A DNA stretch of 21,784 nt from Phoronis australis (GCA_002633005.1 NMRA01000814.1:112754-134537), one strand, 5' to 3'. Counted from the first letter of the stretch, positions 8,602 through 18,480 are shown. Notes: generated from the letters alone by a model not told the origin. Made by a program: numbers and translations.

Positions 8602-8704
8602 GCTTTATGGCTTCAAGATACACCCTTTGGCTTATCAGTTGCAGTACCAGGCAGTCTCTAATTATAAGTCAGCTAGAGGCTTGTACAATAACACCAAACG
8701 ATAG
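8602..8704 (+). CDS. CSNK2B: CK2 regulatory subunit beta, alternative last coding exon 7a
   Basis: After completing R186 it encodes [16 protein letters not shown] and then a tail [17 protein letters not shown] and TAG at 8702-8704. The first 17 residues match the family's C-terminal segment (human 187-203), which reaches across the dimer to help bind CK2 alpha. They are identical to exon 7b at the protein level, with about 10 synonymous differences, so both copies have been under selection. The S-N-Y-K-S part of the tail resembles vertebrate S-N-F-K-S, but the Ser-Pro site (human S209-P210) is absent. The stop lies at the edge of a short 14-bp tandem repeat. Use as a terminal exon needs a poly(A) site before 13386, or splicing past the stop; neither can be confirmed here. 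Confidence 0.9.
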
Positions 8705-8755
8705 CCACGGCCAGATAGCCACGGCCAGATAGCCACGGCCAAATAGCCGTGGCCA
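8700..8755. repeat. 14-bp tandem repeat overlapping the exon 7a stop codon
   Basis: GATAGCCACGGCCA occurs three times exactly and a fourth time as AATAGCCGTGGCCA, starting at 8700. The TAG stop of exon 7a is inside the first unit, so the end of the reading frame and the start of the 3' untranslated part lie in a repeat. Confidence 0.85.
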
Positions 8756-10180
8756 CCTTCGCTAATATTCCCTGCGCTTTAGGCAGTCTTCGTTCGCACC
8801 GTTTCTCTGAAAACTCTGTCACACAAAGTTCATTCTAAAAACGCTCGAGACTATCTTAACGTCTCGCTAAAACTGGCTGCAAATACACGTGTGACACCAT
8901 TCCGGTTCATATTGTGATCAGGTAGTTCACAATCATGTTTTTTCTATTTTCGAGATCACATTGAGATTGGACTTTGTGTGACAGGCTTTGAGATATTTTG
9001 GCCTGTATAAACATTATTGTTTGACTCCCCTCACATCACTGACAGAATAGTACGTGTGCTACCCAAAACACTTCACTTGTAATCTGGCAAGAGGAACATT
9101 AAGCTGTTTAACTTTATGAACAAAGTGCTACAACACCATGAACAAAGCAAATAATCATGTTACGTACCTGTACCCAACTCAAAAGGACGAGGACAGAGTG
9201 AGGGGAAACAAAAATGTGTTTTTAGGGCAGCCTAACTGTATATTTCCTTGTCTGAGCTCACTGTATTGTTTCATTGCGGGAAAATTCATGCTGTAGTATC
9301 TTAGTATTGAGGAATGTTTTCATAATGAACTGGACAGACTTAGCTAGAACTCTGCCAAACATGGACAAGCTTTTGACAAGACCTAATTTTCAGTTTAGCC
9401 GAATTCTTATGATAAAATATTGTTTTTATAGGTCTTCAGGCACACTATTGACCCGGCCACTAATTGTTTATTTTTAAATAGACTTGCTGGGAAGTGCATG
9501 CAGCACCGCCTATTAAGATTTTGTTGCGATTTAGCCAAAACTGAAACGAGTTGTAGGTTAGATAATTTAATTTCGAGCGTCCAAGCTTCATCGAATTTCA
9601 ACATTGTCCAGTTTATTTTGATGACTTCTGTTTTCTGTAGCTTAATTGGTTGTTCACAAAACTGTGTGTTTTGTAAGTTCTGTAACAGCTAGACGCTGAA
9701 TGTTTGATTTTGTTTCAACTCAAGACGATTCTACTTTCTTATGTTGTGTGCTTGTAAACCTCGTTTTGCTCGTTAGAAACAATTACTCTCCACAATGTGT
9801 ATGTTGGACTGAGCTCTACTGAGACATCTTTAGGTCAGTGAAACAATTACTCTCCACAATGTGTATGTTGGACTGAGCTCTACTGAGACATTTTTAGGTG
9901 AAAATGACATTGGGTCTAGTCTACACCTTACTTCATTTACTTCAATGTTTAAAGAGAAAAATTATTTTGTCAGAAGCTACATAAATGTATGTATGGTAAA
10001 TGTTTTAACAAAGTGGGTTGGCAACTTGGTGACAATCATATCTTATGACTCAAGGTTAATGTAGAACCTCAGAACAATGTACAAATTTGGATAACTTGAG
10101 AACATGATTTCTCAGAAACAGGTGATTGGATTCATTTAAGAAACTTTCACACACTGAGTGTGCTTTATACACAGTTCTCT
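8756..10180. other. 3' untranslated or intronic region after exon 7a
   Basis: No protein-coding signal found. No AATAAA lies in the plus direction in this span, so a conventional poly(A) site for 7a is not obvious here. The only structure I see is the duplication at 9776-9899. Confidence 0.45.
9776..9899. repeat. 64-bp direct duplication, 2 copies
   Basis: GAAACAATTACTCTCCACAA followed by about 40 more matching bases starts at 9776 and again at 9840, nearly identical. It is non-coding, probably a recent tandem duplication. Confidence 0.88.
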
Positions 10181-10466
10181 NNNNNNNNNNNNNNNNNNNN
10201 NNNNNNNNNNNNNNNNNNNNNNNNNNNNNNNNNNNNNNNNNNNNNNNNNNNNNNNNNNNNNNNNNNNNNNNNNNNNNNNNNNNNNNNNNNNNNNNNNNNN
10301 NNNNNNNNNNNNNNNNNNNNNNNNNNNNNNNNNNNNNNNNNNNNNNNNNNNNNNNNNNNNNNNNNNNNNNNNNNNNNNNNNNNNNNNNNNNNNNNNNNNN
10401 NNNNNNNNNNNNNNNNNNNNNNNNNNNNNNNNNNNNNNNNNNNNNNNNNNNNNNNNNNNNNNNNNN
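10181..10466. other. Assembly gap (286 undetermined bases)
   Basis: A run of N. Open frames spanning it are meaningless. True length and content are unknown. Confidence 1.
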
Positions 10467-12297
10467 GGGGTACAGAACATGTCTCACAGGGTTTTGCCTA
10501 GCAGAATGCACATTAATGGATTTGTCACCTTTTCTTCACTCTGTTGAACTCTATTCAAAAAATGAAAAGTTTTGAGTCATTTCTCACCGAATCCCCTGCA
10601 TATGGACACAGAAATGTTTTTCTATATTTTTGACCCTTCCCTACAAAATGAAAGCTTGTTATGACAAGAAAAAGGGCAAAAATACAAAATTGACACTTTT
10701 CACCCCAAAACCACCACTTCCCTTTTGATACACGTAAGCCAACAGATTTTGAAAGTAAATTTCCTTCATATTCTAAAAATTTCCAACAGTGCAGGTAAGT
10801 CACGAGATTTTCTTATTTGTTTGAGGATTGCCTGAAATCGCAGTTGATTTCTCAGTGGATACTCATCAGAAATGCAACAGGGGGCGCTGGCATATTGATG
10901 AAAAGTGCAAACGGGACAAATGATCTTTCACCATTCCCAACATGTTGACAAATACAAACGAACCAGATTCAATGAAATTGAATGCAAGTCCTTCTGGGCA
11001 TACCCCTAGAATGTAATTTTTTTTGTAAGTACAAGTTGGTTGCAGCTGCAGCCTAACTACAGTCCCACCTGAGGTCTTGTTTTTAAACCTGTGCATATTA
11101 GCATGAGGAGGTATCAAATAATAGGACTTCTACGATTTTTATGAAACTTAGAAAACTATTGCAACATTTTTGAGATTTCCTCTTGAGTGTTTATATCAAA
11201 CAAAATTGAATCGTGTTGTCGATACCGTTGTTTTGTTATGATTTAGAACATGACAAGTGGCCAGTTCCTACACTGGATTGTAGAAGCTGGGGAAAATGTC
11301 GCTTCATCACACCAATTTTTAAAAAAAGATGAGAACCAGTTTTGCTTTTTTGTTTGGCCTTGTAATAGCGTGTGCAACCTTGACCCCTCTACTTCAAAAC
11401 TTTGAATTTAAAAGTGACTTCAGTTGACATTGGCAGTCTAGATTAGCTACAGTAGTGTTTGGTTTGTTTTACTATTGAGTTAAGAGACATCAAAACCTTT
11501 TGAGGACGTGACACTTTGAAGTTGCTTTGTGTAGGCTTCCTACAGCTTGACACACAATGTTTTTTATTCAAACCACTTGGCGCTTTAAAGTTGGGCATAT
11601 TGCTTTGACGCATGTGTGTCAAACCAACTTATTAAGCCGTGTCTCGAGCAATAATGAATTGTTTACCTTTTTAACCTTAAAATTATTTTTCCCTGTACTA
11701 TCAACAAGTTGAGCAGCTGCCATCGTGGTAGGCATGCTGATGAAACAATCGCCTTCTGCTCTTGTCATTTTCATGGTCTTGCGGGATCTCACTTTTCTCG
11801 CATGAAAATTGGTCGACTGAATGATACTGTGCTCTGTTTGCTGGTGGAGACAAATGCCAAATAGATTGGATGAAAGTACATTCTGTTGTGTCTACCGTAA
11901 TCTTCATTATTTTGTCTTGCTGGTGCATATTGTAATGGAACAAAGAATAGCCCAATCATAGTCCTATAAATATTTGTACACTTGCAAATCCAATTAAAAT
12001 CGAGAATTTATTAGCAAATCTTAATATTGTATATAAAAGTAAACAGTTAATGTATTTCATTTTATGACATAGAAAATACAGGGTGACCCAAAAATGACTC
12101 AGTAAATTGTAATCCTCCATATTTATCCTTTTTGGTGACTAAAATGAGAGTATGAATGATCATTCCACAGTTTTAAGGATATAGGTCAGTTTGCTTTGAA
12201 TTGTATATGCTCCTTCGTAAGGAAAAGTCTTACAAATTTTTATGGGTTGAGTTTTTTTGGGGCACCTTTTGAAGTTAAATGCTTCTTGGTTTATTTT
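10467..12297. other. Intronic region between exons 7a and 7b
   Basis: AT-rich, with no exon, RNA gene or clear repeat. At 12078 the string TACAGGGTGACCCAAAAA resembles ends of some cut-and-paste transposons, but no partner end was found. One CTCF-like string lies at 10874-10887 and is listed separately. Confidence 0.45.
10874..10887 (+). promoter_or_regulatory. CTCF-like core motif
   Basis: GCAACAGGGGGCGC matches the vertebrate CTCF core (CCRSYAGRKGGCRS) at 12 of 14 positions, with the AGGGGGCGC half exact. It stands alone in intronic sequence. Chance occurrence is possible, and the consensus comes from vertebrates. Confidence 0.3.
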
Positions 12298-12752
12298 AAG
12301 CAGGGTAACATTTGACCAAGAGGACAGGCTTTGTATTTAGTTTGAACTGGATAGCATTTTACCAAGAGGCTAGGCTTTGTATTCAGTTTTAAGTGGGTAG
12401 CATTTGACCAAGAGGACGGGTTTTGTATTTAGTTTGAACTGAGTAGTATTTTACCAAGAGGACAGGCTTTGTATTCAGCTTGAAGTGGGTAGCATTTGAC
12501 CAAAAGGACGGGCTTTGTATTTAGTTTGAACTGAGTAGCATTTGACCAAGAGGACAGACTTTGTATTTAGTTTTTGAACTGGGTAACATTTGACGAAGAG
12601 GACAGGCTTCGTATTTAGTTTGAACTGGATAGCATTTTACCAAGAGGCTAGGCTTTGTATTCAGTTTTAAGTGGGTAGCATTTGACCAAGAGGACGGGTT
12701 TTGTATTCAGTTTGAACTGAATAGCATTTGACCAACAGGACAGGCTTTGAAA
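12298..12752. repeat. 46-bp minisatellite, 10 copies, with higher-order pattern
   Basis: The unit is AGCATTTGACCAAGAGGACA, GGCTTTGTATTTAGTTTGAA, CTGGGT. Copies 1-2-3 and 7-8-9 share the same series of variants (TTTGACCAAGAGGACAGG, TTTTACCAAGAGGCTAGG, TTTGACCAAGAGGACGGG), which shows a block duplication of about six units. The array ends in a palindrome. Confidence 0.9.
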
Positions 12753-12759
12753 GCCTGTC
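12739..12759. repeat. Perfect 10-bp-arm palindrome at the end of the 46-bp array
   Basis: GACAGGCTTT, one G, AAAGCCTGTC. The left arm is part of the last repeat unit and the right arm is its exact complement outside the array, so it marks the array boundary. Confidence 0.85.
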
Positions 12760-12902
12760 AATAAGGAGTTCCCTGACATTAACTGTGTAGGCCACACCGA
12801 CACTTACCTGTGTTTATGCTAGGAACGTGGTGTGTGACAGGTGATGAATGAAATGTTACATTTGTGTTTTGTATTTTATTTAGTGTCCATTTCTGTGATG
12901 TA

Positions 12903-12908
12903 AATAAA
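12903..12908 (+). terminator. Possible poly(A) signal for the exon 7a transcript
   Basis: AATAAA followed by T/G-rich sequence (TTGTTTGTTACT and later GTGTCATACTGGTGTGGG). I find no canonical plus-strand AATAAA between the 7a stop and here outside the gap; an ATTAAA lies at 11993-11998. It is 4.2 kb from the 7a stop, which is long, so the call is tentative. Confidence 0.2.
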
Positions 12909-13247
12909 TTGTTTGTTACTACTTTAAGTAATTTATATTAACTTGTGTCATACTGGTGTGGGATTCATTATCTCTGTTGCTTTATCAAGATAGCAGTTTT
13001 ACTGGGACTACTTCAATAAGTTCTTGGCTAAATGAGCTAAATATCTTTATGGAAATGTCGGACAGAATGAACAAACAGAATTTTCGTGTCGCGGTGCTTT
13101 CCATGAGAATCACTGTTTTTGGAAGAAAATAAGCAGGTTATTTGATTGAAACATTGGGGCTGGTTGTGGTCAAGAATTCTAAAAACATAAGGTAAGTTTC
13201 ATAATTTTTATTTGAAGAAAGGCAACTCTTAGTTTTGAAGATAGATA

Positions 13248-13393
13248 GCTTGAGATGCACAGCAACTGTTCTCAGGTGCCCAAGTATTTAATTTTGATTT
13301 TGTCCTTTTCAGACTCTATGGCTTGAGATGCACAGCAACTGTTCTCAGGTGCCCAAGTATTTAGTTTTCATTTTGTCCTTTTCAGACTCTATG
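13248..13393 (+). repeat. 73-bp duplication carrying the exon 7b acceptor and first codons
   Basis: GCTTGAGATGCACAGCAACT through TTTTGTCCTTTTCAG and ACTCTATGGCTT occurs at 13248-13320 and again from 13321. The upstream acceptor (AG at 13311-13312) is as good as the real one at 13384-13385. If used, the frame reads L-Y-G-L-R-C-T-A-T-V-L-R-C-P-S-I and stops at TAG. The two units differ at about two bases. Confidence 0.9.
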
Positions 13394-13506
13394 GCTTCAA
13401 AATCCATCCTCTAGCATATCAACTTCAGTATCAGGCTTCATCTAGAAATCGGACATCCAACATGGCACGACCACGAACCTCGGCTAAATCTCCAGTCTAC
13501 AAGTAG
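13386..13506 (+). CDS. CSNK2B: CK2 regulatory subunit beta, alternative last coding exon 7b
   Basis: It completes R186 with A, then encodes [16 protein letters not shown] and a tail A-S-S-R-N-R-T-S-N-M-A-R-P-R-T-S-A-K-S-P-V-Y-K, ending with TAG at 13504-13506. The family core is followed by a basic, Ser/Thr-rich tail about six residues longer than that of 7a. It keeps K-S-P-V, the context of human S209, a known CDK1 site in mitosis. The acceptor is TTTTCAG before 13386, and a decoy copy lies 73 bp upstream. The tail differs completely from 7a after the shared 17 residues, so the choice of last exon would decide whether the Ser-Pro site is present. Confidence 0.92.
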
Positions 13507-13672
13507 AAGCACTTGTTGACTGTGAACAAACATGGATTGCTCTGTGCGAGTCATTCTAGCTGCGATTTAAGACACTTGGTTGCTCAGTAACAAGTGATAT
13601 ATGTGCATTGTGAATAACATGTGGTGTACATGTTCACTACACTCTTATTAATATTGCAGGTTTGAATTGTAA
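13507..13672 (+). other. Likely start of the exon 7b 3' untranslated region
   Basis: Non-coding sequence directly after the stop. No AATAAA found here or in the two arrays that follow; an ATTAAA occurs only at 15167-15172. The true 3' end cannot be placed. Confidence 0.45.
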
Positions 13673-14051
13673 AAAGGGATGGATGGAACAACTATTGAGT
13701 ATTGAGATCTCGTCACTATTAGTTAAAGGGATGGATGGAACAACTATTGAGTATTGAGATCTCGTCACTATTAGTTAAAGGGATGGATGGAACAACTATT
13801 GAGTATTGAGATCTCGTCACTATTAGTTAAAGGGATGGATGGAACAACTATTGAGTATTGAGATCTCGTCACTATTAGTTAAAGGGATGGATGGAACAAC
13901 TATTGAGTATTGAGATCTCGTCACTATTAGTTAAAGGGATGGATGGAACAACTATTGAGTATTGAGATCTCGTCACTATTAGTTAAAGGGATGGATGGAA
14001 CAACTATTGAGTATTGAGATCTCGTCACTATTAGTTAAAGGGATGGATGGA
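13673..14051. repeat. 52-bp minisatellite, 7 full copies plus a partial one
   Basis: The unit starts AAAGGGATGGATGGAACAAC and ends CTCGTCACTATTAGTT, repeated every 52 bp from 13673. Copies look identical, so the array is young or homogenised. It may be transcribed as 3' untranslated sequence of CSNK2B. Confidence 0.93.
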
Positions 14052-14052
14052 N

Positions 14053-14430
14053 AAATTACTCATGACTAGTAGTGCAGCCAAATTACTCATGACTAGTAGT
14101 GCAGCCAAATTACTCATGACTAGTAGTGCAGCCAAATTACTCATGACTAGTAGTGCAGCCAAATTACTCATGACTAGTAGTGCAGCCAAATTACTCATGA
14201 CTAGTAGTGCAGCCAAATTACTCATGACTAGTAGTGCAGCCAAATTACTCATGACTAGTAGTGCAGCCAAATTACTCATGACTAGTAGTGCAGCCAAATT
14301 ACTCATGACTAGTAGTGCAGCCAAATTACTCATGACTAGTAGTGCAGCCAAATTACTCATGACTAGTAGTGCAGCCAAATTACTCATGACTAGTAGTGCA
14401 GCCAAATTACTCATGACTAGTAGTGCAGCC
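14053..14430. repeat. 27-bp minisatellite, 14 identical copies
   Basis: AAATTACTCATGACTAGTAG then TGCAGCC is repeated 14 times without change. A single N at 14052 separates it from the 52-bp array. The period is divisible by three, so both strands show long open frames (K-L-L-M-T-S-S-A-A and N-L-A-A-L-L-V-M-S repeats). These reflect the repeat and are not genes. Confidence 0.95.
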
Positions 14431-14529
14431 AAATTCCAAATACAGAATGGTGGAGCCACTTTAACTTATCTGTCGATTGCCCTTCATTAGAGAAGACTGC
14501 ATAGAAGCTGTCATATTGAGTTTAAGGTC

Positions 14530-14705
14530 ATTTTTTATGCGCCCACATATTATATGTGGTCGCATATTGCCGTCATCTCTGTCTGGGCGTCCGGCGTCCT
14601 CAGCTGTATCTCCTAAACCTCTCACAGGATCTTGATGAGATTTGGCAGGTGTGCTCGTACGAAGCTGACGACGGACGACGAATTTCGGACTATAGGTCAT
14701 TAGCC
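14530..14705 (+). mobile_element. Left end of a foldback-like repeat element
   Basis: TTTTTATGCGCCCACATA opens a hairpin (14537-14550 pairs with 14552-14565, one mismatch), followed by TTGCCGTCATCTCTGTCTGG and GCGTCCGGCGTCC. The same order occurs in reverse complement at 21340-21432. The text GTATCTCCTAAACC, then ACAGGATCTTGATGA, is typical of the module family found further right. After about 14705 similarity to the right arm stops and resumes near 15890. Confidence 0.7.
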
Positions 14706-15890
14706 GTGGAAGTACGTAGTCCAGTCAACAGATCAACACGTGCATACTCACAACCTGTTTCGTTTTTCTTTCCTTTGACTTTGGTTCATGCCAAGGCCTA
14801 GCTAGCTGTATGATACAACTAGGTACCAGTAGCATTGTGTGTTGAGCTCCGTTAGACTCCGAAATTTCACATAGCCGGGGTAGTTTTGCTTGTCGTGTGG
14901 TCCCGAAACTTATATCAACATGTAGAGCTCTAAACCGGCAAGGGAGCGTGCAAATATCTGGGTGTCAACCGACACTCATCTTGCCCGCTGGAGCCATTTA
15001 AGTGAAAAACAATCTAGTAAACTTTATTTTATTTCATAATTCTCAGCCTTTGTAACAAAGAAAACAGTACGCTCAACACACGCTATTTCCTAAAATTTTG
15101 CGACGTGTCGGGAAATGATGACTGCTTGGCAGGAGCAAAATTTTTTATGAAATTCGGTTTCCTGGTATTAAAACTTGTAAGGAAATGAAATCAGCTCTAG
15201 TAATTTGTTGTGACATGTACACAACTTTGAAGAACAGTTTGATCACCTGTTATACTTGGAAGAACAACTCGGGGAATGAAACTGGCCAATAAGGCAACAG
15301 GTAAATGCGTCGAAAGCCAACTTTAAAGAGCGCACCCAAATTTTAGCAGCAGAGTGAATGGCAGAATGCCAATTTTTTCAACACCATTCAATAATTTAGT
15401 TTACTCAAGGAACAGTGTAATTTTTGATGACACTAATTTTGTGTCAGATTTTATTTGATCACTTTTTACCCACGTCAGTGCAACGGCCGCCGTATATTTA
15501 CTATGCAGCTTGCACCAAGGCAAGGGGGCCCTTTCCTGGCCCGTGCCAAGAACGGCATCGTTCCACTAATAGTCAACACTACACGGCAGTAAACTTGTAT
15601 TATGAACTTTTAAGAGCCGAGATCGCAGACGAATTATACACATTAAGCACAGTTCTGTAACCGAGAGGCATTCACCCAATGAGCTATATACATAATAAGA
15701 TTGATTTATCTTATTGCCGTCGCACACAGTACAGCCTCAGTGACGTCAGATGTGCGTTAGCTAATAGGAATTAACATTGGAAGAACGCTTTTTTACAAAA
15801 ATGTGAAAGAGTAACTAAGATGTGAGTTCTGATATAGACTTTATTCATCAATTAAATTGCATTAAAGATGCATGTTATTGTACTTCAGGA
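14706..15890. other. Unrelated segment interrupting the left repeat arm
   Basis: About 1.2 kb with no match to the surrounding repeat modules, possibly an insertion into the element or the gap between two fragments. No recognised gene. The longest open frame (15424-15660) resembles nothing I know. Confidence 0.35.
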
Positions 15891-16412
15891 ACCTTATAAA
15901 ATTTGGCAGTTCGACATCTATTAGTGAGGTGACGCTGTCATTCGGTTTTCGGTAAAATTTAAGGCATTTTGTGCCACGTTGTGGCCATTTTTTCTGTTGT
16001 AGAGTCTTGTTATTTGGCATCTGCCCCTCTAAGGATCGTTGTGGAAATTGGCATTTATGTTCCTAATGTGAAGAGGAAGTCTGACGATGATTTACCGATG
16101 ACGTTATCTACTTTGGTGCCTCATAGTGGCAGTTATGTTTTTTGCGCTTAGAACCTTTTAGTGGCAATTTCATTTTTTCGTTTTCCATTTTTCTCAGACG
16201 TTCCTTGACGGATTTTTATGAATTTTGGTAAATAGCTTTGATGACACATACAAGTTCTTGGATGGATTCGACATATTTTACGCCATCTAGTTGCCATTTT
16301 AATGTTCCAAGTAAACACCCCTAGAAGCACACCATTAGCGGTGCATTCGTGGGTGCATTTCAACGCTCTGGGTTGCTCTTGTTTAAAAGTTTTGTGATTG
16401 TTCTGCATCTCC
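15891..16412 (+). repeat. Foldback-family modules, plus orientation
   Basis: Modules with boxes near 15980 (type B), 16118 (C), 16158 (A) and 16290 (B) read in the plus direction. The inner end (about 16330-16412, including GTGCATTCGTGGGTGCATTT) is the reverse complement of the inner end of the right copy at 20150-20215, with high similarity. Confidence 0.7.
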
Positions 16413-16876
16413 AATGTTTGTTCAGTTTGAGAACGTTGTGTCGTAATGCTTGAGATTGTTTAGAGAAAACTACGTTGAAGGGACAGGGCCCTGGAACTAG
16501 CATCTTTTAATGTACATGTATGTGAGACTATCACATTAACTTGGTAGTCGTCTCAAAAATTTAGTTTTTATAATGTAATGGCATTAAATTATTCAAAACA
16601 TTTCTCATGGTACTAATTTTAAGATTACACGATGCCTGTGTCACTTGTCATTTGTATCTAGAACTATTTAAAACTTGTACATAATATAACCCTTTAGTCT
16701 CTATAGCGTGCATTGTCGTATGAGGTACTGCAGTTGTATGGATTTATTAGTGGTCATCCAAAATATTCACTCTGTCAATGAAAATCTTGTCCCTGTTGGT
16801 GATACAAATACATAGCTTATCATGTAAAGACTCCCAAAATACAAAATACGGGATTGTACAGAATGTTTTTGTCGTG

Positions 16877-17004
16877 TCTTCTGTTGTCTACACTTGATGT
16901 ACAGCCTTGGATACTGTTGTATCTTCTGTTGTCTACACTTGATGTACAGCCTTGGATACTGTTGTATCTTCTGTTGTCTACACTTGATGTACAGCCTTGG
17001 ATAC
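16877..17004. repeat. 45-bp minisatellite, about 2.8 copies
   Basis: TCTTCTGTTGTCTACACTTG then ATGTACAGCCTTGGATAC starts at 16877, 16922 and 16967, with identical copies. Confidence 0.92.
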
Positions 17005-17230
17005 AAATATATAGAAGTATTGTTAGTAACGCTGGAAGTCTTACTTTGTGACTACAGTACGTGACTTAAGTATTCAGACAAAATGTTTGACATTCCCCGT
17101 CAATTCATCACCTGACAGGGAATAATTAAAGGGGAATTGATGGGAAAGTAGCATTGTTTAACCATTCATCAATTAGAATGTTGTCACAATAGTCATTGTC
17201 CCTCATGATGGGTAAAGGTGTACTGGACTA

Positions 17231-17330
17231 TGTGATGTAACATCAAGCTGTGTGTTGCACCACTAGATTGTGTTATGCAACGCTAGATTTTGTGATGTGG
17301 CACCAAGCTGTGTGATGTAACCCTAGATTC
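17231..17330. repeat. 20-bp imperfect tandem repeat, 5 copies
   Basis: Units such as TGTGATGTAACATCAAGCTG and TGTGATGTAACCCTAGATTC follow one another with several changes. This is an old, diverged array. Confidence 0.75.
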
Positions 17331-17543
17331 TTGCGAATTTGTCCTGAGCAAGCAAGTTTTTGCAAGATACAGCCGTGTATTACACGCTAAGCATATGATC
17401 TCATTAGATAGTTCATGACTTTAGGAAATGGGAAAGTGGTCTAGCTACGACAAGAGATTAGGATTCTCGTACAATTTGGTATATAGGCACCTAGTAGTGA
17501 GATGACGCTATCCTCCCGTCTTCAGATGGATTTTACATGGTTT

Positions 17544-17560
17544 GCGCCACCTAGTGGCCA
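17544..17560 (-). promoter_or_regulatory. CTCF-consensus-like box in a B module
   Basis: On the minus strand it reads TGGCCACTAGGTGGCGC, a full match to the vertebrate core CCRSYAGRKGGCRS with the usual TGG before it. Occupancy is unknown. The box belongs to a repeat, so copies are probably spread through the genome. Confidence 0.45.
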
Positions 17561-17849
17561 TTTTTACTGTTTGCAAGTCTGTTATTTTGCATCCACCCCT
17601 CTATCAACAAAACCGCTCAAAGGATGATTGTGAAAATTGGCGGCGTGTATGTTCTTACTATAAAGTGGACGGCTGACGATGATTTTCCGACGACTTCGAC
17701 TACTGTGGTGCCTCCTAGTGGCAGTTTTGTTTTTGTAGCGCCTATTGCTGTATCCCCTAAACCATTCGCAGGATCTTTCCTAAATTTAGTAAGTGTATTG
17801 ATATGTTATTAATGAAGACGACGACTTTCAGATGCACGTGACTACTGTT

Positions 17850-17866
17850 GTGCCACCTAGTGGCCA
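17850..17866 (-). promoter_or_regulatory. CTCF-consensus-like box in a B module
   Basis: The minus strand reads TGGCCACTAGGTGGCAC, again matching every position of the degenerate core. It lies 306 bp from the previous perfect match, with the same orientation. Confidence 0.42.
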
Positions 17867-18140
17867 TTTTTACTGCTTTCATGTCTGTTTTTTTGACTTC
17901 CACTGACCAAATGGCTTTCAGGATAATTTGCATGTATGTTTTTACTATGAAGTGTACGGCTGACGACGATTTTCCGACGAGTTTGACTACACTGTGGCAC
18001 CTCCTAGTGGCAGTTTTTTTTGTGCTCATGGCGGCTGTATCCGAACCATTTGCAGGATCTTTACTTAATTTTGCAAGTGTATTTATATGATGTTGACAGA
18101 TAACGACGACGAACGCTTTCGGATGGATCTGACTTCAGGT

Positions 18141-18157
18141 GTGCCCCCTAGTGGCAA
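18141..18157 (-). promoter_or_regulatory. CTCF-consensus-like box in an A module
   Basis: The minus strand reads TTGCCACTAGGGGGCAC, a full match to the core from a different module type. Its spacing of 291 bp from the previous match is about two modules. Confidence 0.42.
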
Positions 18158-18346
18158 TTTTAGTTTTTTACATTTACCAGTCTGTATCTTCTAAGGTCCT
18201 CAACAGATTTTCATAAAATTTTGAATATAGGCATCTATTGGTGAGATGACTCTATCATCCTGTTTTTGGATGGAATCGATGTATTTTGCATCACCTGGTG
18301 GCCATTTTTGCTGTTTTCAAATCTTGATCCCAAGGGAACATTGATT

Positions 18347-18480
18347 GATTGTGGACTATGAAACTACAGAAACACCTCAACAGATGTGCTAGCCCAACTA
18401 GATTGATTGTGGACTATGAAACTATAGACAGATTTCAACAGATGTATGAGCCCAACTAGCTTGATTGTGGGCTATGCAAC
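18347..18480. repeat. 58-bp tandem repeat, 2.3 copies
   Basis: GATTGTGGACTATGAAACTA starts at 18347, 18405 and, changed to GATTGTGGGCTATGCAAC, at 18463. The stretch begins where the module family ends. A 14-bp string TTGATCCCAAGGGA occurs at 18324 and 18652, bracketing it. Confidence 0.75.

Larger units (their letters stand above)
17455..18325 (+). repeat. Foldback-family modules, plus orientation, second block
   Basis: Six module boxes: near 17552 (B), 17715 (C), 17858 (B), 17998 (C), 18149 (A) and 18296 (B), spaced 140-163 bp. Phrases shared with the right copy include GCATCCACCCCTCTATCAAC, GATTGTGAAAATTGGC, GTGGACGGCTGACGATGATT and CTATCCTCC. The A module is missing between the first C and second B, as expected if units were lost by unequal exchange. 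No terminal hairpin is attached to this block. Confidence 0.75.

Noticed and set aside
10056-10575. Several frames through the N run
   Set aside because: Translated from undetermined bases.
12078-12095. TACAGGGTGACCCAAAAA as a transposon end
   Set aside because: No matching inverted end or target duplication was found in the window.
14031-14490. Open frames of about 140 codons on both strands over the 27-bp repeat
   Set aside because: They exist only because the unit length is divisible by three and lacks stops. There is no start context, splice context or similarity to a protein.
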